This document shows, piece after piece, positions 7,490 to 14,207 of a stretch of 32,997 bases of DNA. Where the stretch lies: contig NZ_BJWE01000019.1 of the NCBI RefSeq assembly GCF_007990205.1, forward strand, positions 1 to 32,997, written 5' to 3'. The stretch comes from Pediococcus parvulus (GTDB lineage: Bacteria; Bacillota; Bacilli; Lactobacillales; Lactobacillaceae). The translations under genes were made by a program, and so were the position numbers. Positions within the stretch are counted from its first letter, which is position 1; the number at the start of each line of letters is the position of its first letter. The notes below the pieces were generated by a model, which was given only the letters and a program-made list of their open reading frames with translations, had not been told where the DNA came from and did no database searches.

Positions 7490-8397
7490 TTAGTGCAAGT
7501 GGCAGTGATTTTAAGGAAATGACAGGGAGAGACTTAAAGAGATCTATTTTTAAATCTGAAGGACGGGTCGTGTTAGGGCAACATTTGCTATTCGCAAGTG
7601 AGGGCTTAGTGCGCGGAATTACCAACGCAGAATTATTAGGTGCTTTTGGAGCGGATATGATCTTATTAAATACCTTTAATCTCGATAATCCAGATAGAAA
7701 TCTTGGTATGCAGCATCTTTCGCTACATGATTTGAAAGAACGTGTGAAATTACCTATCGGAATCTACTTGGGATGTACCAAACAAGACTCGAATACAGAT
7801 GAAAAAATTTATGATAAGCGTGGAATGTCAGCTACAAAAGGACACTTACTTAAGGCCAAAGAAATCGGGGCGGACTTCATCGTTTTGGGTGGTAATCCTG
7901 GGACAGGGACTTCTATTGAAGATATTGTAGCAACTACGGCATTAGCAAGAGAAGTTTGTGGGGAAGATATGCTTATTTTTTCAGGAAAATGGGAAGATGG
8001 TATTGATGAAAAGGTGTTGGGAGATCCACTTGCTACATATGATTCTACAGAAATAATAAAACAATTAATTGATGCCGGTGCTGATGTGATTGACTTGCCA
8101 GCTCCTGGTTCACGAAGCGGAATTAGTGTGTCTGATATACAAAAGTTAGTTCAATTAATTCATAAATATAAATCTGGCACTTTAGCCATGTGTTTTTTAA
8201 ACAGCTCAGTAGAAGGCTCAGATACTGACACAATTCGACAAATAGCTTTAAAAATGAAAGAAACTGGTGCCGATATTAATGCGATCGGCGACGGAGGATT
8301 TTCTGGATGTACAACCCCGGAGAACATTCAGCAGCTTTCCTTTTCATTGAAGGGGAAACCATATACGTATTACCGAATGGCAAGTACAAATAAATAA
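7486..8397 (+). CDS. DUF7916-like barrel protein of unknown function
   Basis: 303-aa protein I associate with the family now called DUF7916 (often mislabelled HAD hydrolase or PEP phosphonomutase); this is recalled, not searched. Typical blocks: SEGRVVLGQ, ITNAELLGAFGADMILLN, ADFIVLGGNPGTG, GADVIDLPAPGSRSGIS, INAIGDGGFSG. Regular strand-loop repeats suggest a TIM barrel, and the Gly-rich loops a phosphate-binding site. It is found in sugar operons, probably cytoplasmic. The start is uncertain: ATG 7486 overlaps the RpiB stop (ATGA) but has no ribosome site, whereas ATG 7466 has GAGGAG 8 nt upstream yet reaches TGA after seven codons. A -1 slip on A7 (7469-7475) would join the two frames. Confidence 0.75.
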   Translation: MISASGSDFKEMTGRDLKRSIFKSEGRVVLGQHLLFASEGLVRGITNAELLGAFGADMILLNTFNLDNPDRNLGMQHLSLHDLKERVKLPIGIYLGCTKQDSNTDEKIYDKRGMSATKGHLLKAKEIGADFIVLGGNPGTGTSIEDIVATTALAREVCGEDMLIFSGKWEDGIDEKVLGDPLATYDSTEIIKQLIDAGADVIDLPAPGSRSGISVSDIQKLVQLIHKYKSGTLAMCFLNSSVEGSDTDTIRQIALKMKETGADINAIGDGGFSGCTTPENIQQLSFSLKGKPYTYYRMASTNK

Positions 8398-8411
8398 ATG
8401 AGGTGTAGAAG

Positions 8412-10271
8412 ATGGCAAAATCTTATAAGGAAGCGGCTCAAAAGATTCTCGAGAGTGCTGGCGGGAAGGGAAATGTTTCAAGTCTGGTTCATTGTGCAAC
8501 TAGACTTCGATTTAAACTGATTAATCGAGACAAAGCTGATAAAGAAAAAACAGAGGCCATAAAAGATGTATTACAAGTTGTTGATAGTGGTGGACAGTAT
8601 CAAGTTGTTATTGGTAATACAGTGGGAAATATATATGATTAAATAATTCCAATGTTAAATTTGACGAATAATGACGAACCTGAAGATGATGAAAAAACAA
8701 GCTTCTTTAACAAAGCTATAGATTTAATTTCTGGTATTTTTACACCTATTCTTCCCCCATTGATTGGTTCAGGAATGATAAAAGGTATTTTGATGCTTAC
8801 GGTTCAATTCGGTATGAGCCCCAAAACAGGAACATATCAAATCTTTTATGCAGCATCAGACGCTGTATTTTACTTTTTACCATTTCTTTTAGCCCTTACA
8901 GCTGCAAAAAAATTCAAAGCAAATCAGTTTGTATCACTTGTAGTTGCGGGATCTTTGGTTTATCCAACAATGGTAGATGCCTTTACTAAGGGAGTTTCAA
9001 TGAACTTTCTAGGTATCCCAGTTATTGGAGCTAAGTATACTTCATCGGTACTTCCAATTATTTTTTCAATTTATGTTATGTCCAAGATTGAAAAATTTTG
9101 TGAGTCTCATATTAATCCAACAATAAAGAATGTCTTGACCCCAATGATTACAATTGGTATAACGGTTCCTTTAACTTATCTTATTATTGGTCCAGTAATG
9201 ACTGGGCTAGGAGATCTACTTGGTTCTGGTTATACAGCATTATATGGGTTAAGTCCGATTGTATGTGGATTTATTTTTGGTGGTGCTTGGCAGGTACTAG
9301 TAGTGTTTGGATTACATTGGGGAATAGTGCCAATTGGGTATAACAACTTAGCTTTATATGGTAGAAACACGATAAATGGTATGGTTGGTCCTTCTAACTT
9401 TGCGCAGGCAGGTGCCGACTTTGGAGTTTTTCTTAAGAGCAAAAATAAGACAGTTAAAGAGGTTGCGTTACCAGCTGCAATTACAGGAATTTTCAGTATC
9501 ACAGAGCCTTCAATTTATGGTGTTAATTTAAAGTATAATAAACCATTTTATATTGCGTGTGGAGTAGGTGCAATAACAGGAGCTATTACTGGCGCTGCTA
9601 ATAGTGCCGCAATTGCGGCTGGGCCGGTTGGAATTTTAAGCATTCCAATCTTTGTAGGAAAAGGTTTTGTGCCATTTCTAATTGCAATTGCTCTGGCGTT
9701 TGTTCTATCTAGTATTTTAACTTTCTTCTTTGGTTATGAAGACAGCACTGAATTAAACGAGGGAAAAGCTAATGTGATAACAGTTGCTGAAAATGAAAAA
9801 ATTTATAGCCCAGTTACTGGGAAGAGTGAATCTCTATCTGAAGCCAAAGATCCTGTGTTTTCATCTCTCAGCTTGGGAGAAGGAGTGTCAATTACTCCCT
9901 CTGAAGGAAAAGTTTTGTCACCGGTCGATGGGATTATCCGAGTTGCATATCCTACTGGCCATGCATTGGGGATAGCCTCCTTATTGGGAACAGAAATCTT
10001 AATTCATATTGGTATAGACACTGTAGAATTAAATGGAAAGTACTTTACTAGTCACGTCACACAAGGGATGAAAGTTCATAAAGGAGATCTTTTAGTAGAT
10101 TTCGACATTGATAAAATAAAGAAAGCCGGATATGATCCAGAGGTTTTTGTAATTATCACTAATACAGATGATTATGAGTCTGTTTTGCCTGAAACTTATG
10201 GAAATGTGAATAACGACCAGATTATTATTGACACATCTGTGAAAAAAACGGCAACATTGGTGACGGATTAA
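8412..10271 (+). pseudogene. Beta-glucoside-family PTS EIIBCA interrupted by an in-frame TAA
   Basis: One continuous reading frame of 619 codons except for TAA at 8640-8642. Before it: the EIIB domain (76 aa) with phosphocysteine Cys28 (LVHCATRLRF) and YQVVIGNTVGNIYD. After it the same frame continues IIPMLNLTNND and then the EIIC domain (PILPPLIGSGMIKG ... ITEPSIYGV) and a Glc-type EIIA domain with its His in ILIHIGIDT (codon 532 of the joined frame). The family norm is a single ~620-aa protein, so a GAA-to-TAA change is the simplest explanation. No ribosome site precedes ATG 8652, so the EIICA half would need reinitiation or suppression. As the only complete-length permease of this operon, its loss would stop uptake. 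Confidence 0.85.
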
Positions 10272-10428
10272 TTGAAATTAAAAAGTAACTAGGAAGCTAA
10301 AAGATTAGTAATTTTATTGGCAGGAAAATCCTCACAAATCTTATGCTGTATGTATTTGTATGACTTAGAGAATCTTAAAAGTTAATTTTCATAGCTATGA
10401 GACTGATAATGAATGTAGGAGCTATTAA
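10272..10428. other. Spacer after EIIBCA
   Basis: AT-rich sequence with short stop-interrupted frames and no ribosome site. Together with the PRD fragment that follows, it looks like degraded DNA from the same sugar locus. Confidence 0.35.
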
Positions 10429-10578
10429 GCTAAGTTGGCGATTGTTGAAAGCCAGAATGAACGAGCTTTTAATATTGCTAAGAAAATATCAGAATACATG
10501 GATATCAAATTTGGTCATGAATTACCAGATGAAGAGATCATGTTAATGGCAATGCAGATTCAAAGAATATTGAAATGA
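10429..10578 (+). pseudogene. Fragment of a PRD-type (BglG/LicT-like) antiterminator, 3' end only
   Basis: An open frame of 49 codons without a start, ending at TGA 10576. It encodes a PRD-like end: NERAFNIAKKISEYMD, then a Gly-His turn, DEEIMLMAMQIQRILK. PRD C-termini have this helix pattern with an E-x-x-x-L-x-x-x-I-x-R close. Upstream the frame is closed by TAA at 10426. BglG-type antiterminators usually control beta-glucoside PTS genes, which matches the EIIBCA just before it. The rest of the gene is absent from the window. Confidence 0.6.
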
Positions 10579-10579
10579 G

Positions 10580-10633
10580 AAAAGCATCTTGCACTATGAC
10601 TGAGTAAAAGGCGTCATAGGCAAGATGCTTTTT
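10580..10633 (+). terminator. Strong bidirectional terminator
   Basis: Perfect 13-bp stem AAAAGCATCTTGC (10580-10592) with GCAAGATGCTTTT (10620-10632), an inner 7-bp stem CTATGAC/GTCATAG (10594-10600 with 10613-10619), then T's. Serves the sugar operon on the plus strand and, less strongly, the convergent small gene on the minus strand. Confidence 0.85.
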
Positions 10634-10663
10634 AGATTTGCTTAGCTTTAATAAAAACTGTTT

Positions 10664-10894
10664 TTACATATAATACACAGTAATCTTTTCCGAATAGTCC
10701 TTTGCCAGAGTTTCCATCACTAGATGGGCCTTATCAAGTGCTTCTTCTGCTGTTTTGAAAACTGTATACTTGATTGTTCCGTTCATATTAAGTGAAGTGT
10801 GACGTCCGGCTACCAGAATTTGAATGGCTAATCCGGGTAATTTCAAATCCATAACTTTCATTTTTTCCATATCTTTGTTTAAATTCCTCACCAT
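10664..10894 (-). CDS. Small hypothetical protein downstream of the ComK-like gene
   Basis: 76 aa, no recognised family. Predicted mixed alpha/beta: a charged N-terminus rich in Met, Lys and Asp, a short hydrophobic strand LAIQILVAG, NMNGTIKYTVF, a helix TAEEALDKAHLVMETLAKDY, and a final strand EKITVYYM. No signal peptide or membrane helix. It lies 26 nt after the ComK-like gene on the same strand, so it is probably co-transcribed. The start is unsure: no good ribosome site precedes ATG 10894, and internal ATGs at codons 9 and 12 are possible starts. Confidence 0.55.
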   Translation of the reverse strand: MVRNLNKDMEKMKVMDLKLPGLAIQILVAGRHTSLNMNGTIKYTVFKTAEEALDKAHLVMETLAKDYSEKITVYYM

Positions 10895-10920
10895 TTTATA
10901 AATTGCGGGGTTTTTAGTTT

Positions 10921-11712
10921 TTACAACATTGCCTTATCTCGTAGCGTATCCTTGTAGACAGCCTCCATATCCAAAACATTAAAATGGTAATCTTCGGGAT
11001 TCATTGTCCGGAATACTTGATAAGCAATTCGGATCAAAATTTCCCGGCAGTTTTGATATTCAGATGTTTCTAAATCAGGAGAACGTGGGATCCGTGTGGC
11101 GAGGTAGCTATCACTCGGCAAAAGGTGTACCTCACCATTAAATTGGCCAACTAGATATTTTGTGAGATCCAACTGGAAATCATAATAGCGGCGAACCATT
11201 TCAAGTTTGCGGTGGAAAGTTTTGAAATCAACTCGTACGTTCAATCGATAGCCACCATCAAACACTATATATATCCGTTTTTCGTCTGCCGGATCTTTAT
11301 AAATATCTTTCATATGGTGCACGGCTACCCAATGAGTGGAGTCCTTGACAGGGCCGCCAGTTGGGGCAAATTGAATGCTACCTAAGACGTAGGGCCAACA
11401 TCTGTTTACAGAAAGTTGGCGACCCATGGCTTGCATCAGCAGAAAATTAGCCTCTTTTGACCGTGCGTACCGGTTAATTAGTTTCTTAGTCGTCATTTTA
11501 GTCTTGTGAATACCGCGATGAGCATCAAAAACGATGCTGTTATAATCGGTACTCCAGTGTGAGGTGTCGTGGATGTAGAATGTTGTCTCGCTGCAAATAT
11601 CTGTCTGATCGATAGTTTGTGCCATGTCCGCGATCTGTTCAAACCGACTAATTGTCCGCCGTTCAATAACCTCTTGCAATTCGTTTAACTTCTCCAAATG
11701 GATTGTATCCAA
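10921..11712 (-). CDS. ComK-like competence transcription factor (putative)
   Basis: About 263 aa. The central part, NRCWPYVLGSIQFAPTG, then DSTHWVAVHHM, then FDGGYRLNVRVDFKTFHRKLEMV, follows the ComK order: a promoter-binding core with FxPT-like turn, a Trp-containing HH strand, then an NG-type hairpin and a Ser/Phe helix. Bacillus ComK is 192 aa; this is longer at both ends. AAGGAG at 11721-11726 is 8 nt before TTG 11712, so TTG is the start; the upstream GTG at 11719-11721 overlaps the ribosome site. ComK proteins activate late competence genes. No DNA-uptake genes are in the window. The assignment rests on pattern similarity, and another family is possible. Confidence 0.55.
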   Translation of the reverse strand: MDTIHLEKLNELQEVIERRTISRFEQIADMAQTIDQTDICSETTFYIHDTSHWSTDYNSIVFDAHRGIHKTKMTTKKLINRYARSKEANFLLMQAMGRQLSVNRCWPYVLGSIQFAPTGGPVKDSTHWVAVHHMKDIYKDPADEKRIYIVFDGGYRLNVRVDFKTFHRKLEMVRRYYDFQLDLTKYLVGQFNGEVHLLPSDSYLATRIPRSPDLETSEYQNCREILIRIAYQVFRTMNPEDYHFNVLDMEAVYKDTLRDKAML

Positions 11713-11984
11713 CTTAACCACTCCTTATATTATTAATAATGAAAACTGTGAAAATATAACATTTATAGAGCTTATCACACTTTAAAAATCTGTGTAGTCG
11801 GAAGTCGGGCATTTAAAATGCGAAATTCTTGGCATTTGATGAGAATGGAAGAAAAGAAAGCGAATGCAACGGATTATTTGGTAAGGGCTTAACTAGGCTT
11901 GATATTAGGCGATTTGAAGCTTTTATATGCAAAAAGTTATGGTGGGTAAATTTTTTTAAAAAAATTCAAAAAATATATAAATGT

Positions 11985-12734
11985 TTATTTGTCAATAAGT
12001 GATTTCTGATTTATTGCGTACTTATAGCGATCACTTCTGATTTGTTGTGTGGAAAGATGTAGTGGTTTCCCATTTTCGTCATAAACAGAATCTTGAATCA
12101 ACATTAACGGTGTTTGGGGAGCAACATCAAGCAAAAATGATGCATTTGGACCGGCGTAAGTAATTGTGAAGGTCTTACTTCCAGAAGTGGGATTAACTGA
12201 ATATTTTTTTCGTAGAACTGTATATAAGGATCCGCTTAAGTCTTCCTTTACAAGCGACTCAAAATCAATTGTAAACCAGCTGGTATCAATACAAAAAGGT
12301 TTTTGGTCCATATAACGAAGTCGTTCAATCATTAATAAAGTTGAATTTTTATTGATATTGAAAAACTCACATTGATCGTGCGTCGGTTTGACGAATTCAT
12401 AGTTAACCACCTTACTGAAAGCAGTTTTTCCCATTTCGGCTAGGTTTTCAGTCAAACTGGTGAAATGAGTGACAGTGTTAGCTGCTTTCTTGGATCCGGA
12501 TACAAATGATCCTTTACCATGAATTTTAACTACTAGATCTGCTTTCACGAGTAAGTCTAGTGCTTTACGAACAGTACTGCGACTCATTCCAGTGGTCAAA
12601 TGAAGTTCCTTTTCTGTAGGAAGCTTAGTTCTCACAGGGTAATCGTTATTTTTGATGCTTATATATATATCATCTGCCAATTGTTCATAAAGCGGCTTTG
12701 GCACAGATTGATTGTCGAACGCTTTGCTGTTCAT
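11985..12734 (-). CDS. GntR-family (HutC/UTRA) transcriptional regulator
   Basis: 249-aa regulator: an N-terminal winged helix-turn-helix (PLYEQLADDIYISI ... LPTEKELHLTTGMSRSTVRKAL, residues ~14-70, then GKGSFV) and a C-terminal UTRA effector domain (FFNINKNSTLLMIERLR ... LLDVAPQTPLMLIQDSVYDENGKPL). AGAGGA precedes ATG at the normal distance. It is transcribed away from the truncated SIS gene at 12889, and such pairs are typical of FrlR-like regulators with Amadori-sugar genes, so it probably sensed a phosphosugar. Its original targets may now be lost, since the divergent gene is damaged. Confidence 0.88.
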   Translation of the reverse strand: MNSKAFDNQSVPKPLYEQLADDIYISIKNNDYPVRTKLPTEKELHLTTGMSRSTVRKALDLLVKADLVVKIHGKGSFVSGSKKAANTVTHFTSLTENLAEMGKTAFSKVVNYEFVKPTHDQCEFFNINKNSTLLMIERLRYMDQKPFCIDTSWFTIDFESLVKEDLSGSLYTVLRKKYSVNPTSGSKTFTITYAGPNASFLLDVAPQTPLMLIQDSVYDENGKPLHLSTQQIRSDRYKYAINQKSLIDK

Positions 12735-12798
12735 ATTTTTTCCTCTTTAAAGTTATTATCTCAATTATATACTGATAAATTATTTTTATAAACTTTTT

Positions 12799-12836
12799 TT
12801 GAAAGCGCTGTATATTTTTAAAAAGCGTGGTATGAT
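12799..12836 (+). promoter_or_regulatory. Promoter and cre-like site of the truncated SIS gene
   Basis: Extended -10 TGGTATGAT ends at 12836. TTGAAAGCGCTGTAT (12799-12813) matches the catabolite-response consensus WTGNAANCGNWNNCW with one mismatch. A second AAAAGCG-TGGTAT copy lies 20 bp on, so a GntR direct-repeat operator is an alternative reading. Confidence 0.45.
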
Positions 12837-12888
12837 ATGTGTGTAATTTAGATGTATGTTGTTGTATGCGTAAAAAGGAGAAAAACGT

Positions 12889-13305
12889 ATGGAAGTACAA
12901 AAACAAATTACAGACATCACAAAACAAGCTGTTCAGGCCGTACAAAAAAATGGAAAGTTAAGTCGGGTAGTATGGATTGCCGCTCCAACATATAATTCAG
13001 GTGAGTACTTCCATGGCCCATTTGAATTAACAGTTAAGGATGCGCCATTCTTACTTTATGCTAATGATGGTAAAACTCGTAAAATGGACATGCGGGCACT
13101 TACATTCTTACAACGATTTGATGCTAAATATACATTAATTGATGCTAAAGACTTTGGGCTATCATCAATTGCAGGTCCAGATGTAATTGATTACTTTAAC
13201 CCTATGGTATTGACAGGTGTATTCCGTAAGTATGCTGAAGAATTAGCTGCTGCACGTAATCATCCATTAAGCAAACGCCGTTACATGTGGAAACTAGAAT
13301 ATTAA
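12889..13305 (+). CDS. SIS-domain protein with its middle deleted in frame (FrlB-like remnant)
   Basis: 138 aa. The first ~32 residues look like the N-terminus of a FrlB-type deglycase up to the first SIS strand (RVVWIAA). The chain then jumps to the C-terminal block PTYNSGEYFHGPFELT, which in complete proteins such as the one at 1193 lies about 200 residues later, and ends RRYMWKLEY. The first SIS domain with its Ser/Thr loop is missing. The frame, ribosome site (AAGGAG) and terminator are all intact, so the remnant may still be made. It cannot bind a sugar phosphate in the normal way; activity is unlikely unless it partners with another subunit. Divergent from the GntR regulator. Confidence 0.75.
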   Translation: MEVQKQITDITKQAVQAVQKNGKLSRVVWIAAPTYNSGEYFHGPFELTVKDAPFLLYANDGKTRKMDMRALTFLQRFDAKYTLIDAKDFGLSSIAGPDVIDYFNPMVLTGVFRKYAEELAAARNHPLSKRRYMWKLEY

Positions 13306-13306
13306 T

Positions 13307-13333
13307 TTAAAAAGGGCAGAATGCCCTTTTTAA
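13307..13333 (+). terminator. Terminator after the SIS remnant
   Basis: TTAAAAAGGGCA pairs with TGCCCTTTTTAA around a GAA loop (13307-13333), 12 bp, with the T-run within the right arm. Confidence 0.8.
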
Positions 13334-13359
13334 TTTAGAAGAGTCAGGAGGTGATCTTT

Positions 13360-14004
13360 ATGAAACAAGGTGTTATTTTTGATATGGATGGGGTCCTCGT
13401 GAATACGGAGACGGCATATTTAGATCGTCGGTTGAACTTTTTCAGAGAGAAGGGCATTCAACCGGGTTCTGAGAATTTAAGTGATTACTTGGGAGCTTCT
13501 AATCAACATATTTGGGAAGTACTAGTTCCAAACGATTTGGATCAACGACGCTTGTTAGAGAAAGAGTATTTGCAGTATCGAGTAAAGCATCCAATAGACT
13601 ATACGAAGGTATTAAATAAAGGGGTTCGTGGTCTGCTTTGTTATTTACAGCAGATGGATTTTGCCATTGCACTTGCTTCAGCAGGGGAATTAAATGAAAT
13701 TAATAGAATGTTGAAGGAATGTGAGTTAGGATATTATTTTGACGTTGTTTTAAGTGGAGAAACTATAAGCCGTAATAAACCGGATCCGATGATATACAAA
13801 ATGGCCCTCAAAAAATTAGGATTGCCGGCTTCTGATTGTATCGTAGTAGAAGACAGTGTAACAGGTATTAAAGCGGCCAAAAGTGCAGATTTAGAAACTT
13901 GGGCTTTGAAACCTAAAAGTTATAGAATTGACCAGAGTTATGCTGATCAAGTTGTAAACAGTTTAGAAGAACTTTTACAGAATTTTCAAAGGATATCAGA
14001 ATAA
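13360..14004 (+). CDS. HAD-superfamily phosphatase / beta-phosphoglucomutase-like protein
   Basis: 214-aa cytoplasmic HAD hydrolase with a helical cap. Motif I is FDMDGVLV (residues 7-14, nucleophile Asp8), motif II an ASAG segment, motif III Lys in RNKPDP and motif IV VVEDSVTGI. The DxDGV form and VEDSxxGIxAA are shared by beta-phosphoglucomutases and sugar phosphatases; which one is not decidable here. AGGAGGTGATC (13346-13356) precedes ATG 13360; the upstream GTG 13351 lies inside that site. It sits between two terminators, so it is read from upstream leakage or an unseen promoter. Beta-phosphoglucomutase would fit alpha-glucoside phosphorolysis, but no phosphorylase is present. Confidence 0.85.
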   Translation: MKQGVIFDMDGVLVNTETAYLDRRLNFFREKGIQPGSENLSDYLGASNQHIWEVLVPNDLDQRRLLEKEYLQYRVKHPIDYTKVLNKGVRGLLCYLQQMDFAIALASAGELNEINRMLKECELGYYFDVVLSGETISRNKPDPMIYKMALKKLGLPASDCIVVEDSVTGIKAAKSADLETWALKPKSYRIDQSYADQVVNSLEELLQNFQRISE

Positions 14005-14015
14005 TAAAACAGACT

Positions 14016-14070
14016 AAAAAGACATTCCTAAAATGAAGCCAGTAAGCTTTATTCTGAGAATGTCTTTTTA
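14016..14070 (+). terminator. Terminator between the HAD gene and levR
   Basis: Perfect 12-bp stem AAAAAGACATTC (14016-14027) with GAATGTCTTTTT (14058-14069), loop of 30 nt, T-run in the right arm. Confidence 0.8.
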
Positions 14071-14128
14071 AAAATCATTTTGAGTACGGGTCTTTATTCT
14101 TTTCATAATGGCTACCAAATATTTTATT

Positions 14129-14186
14129 TTCACAATCATTTTAAAGTCACTTATGATACCATTGTAAGTATTGTGAACCGTTTTCA
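14129..14186 (+). promoter_or_regulatory. levR promoter with cre-like downstream site
   Basis: -35 TTCACA (14129-14134), 17-nt spacer, -10 TATGAT (14152-14157). TGTGAACCGTTTTCA (14172-14186), just after the expected start point, matches a cre site except at two positions, suggesting carbon catabolite repression of levR. Confidence 0.6.
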
Positions 14187-14207
14187 AAAAGTAGGAAGGT
14201 GAAATTC

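Noticed and set aside
11817-11891. 24-codon frame ending ...EEKKANATDYLVRA
   Set aside because: No ribosome site, no recognised family, lies in the spacer between two minus-strand genes; too short to call.
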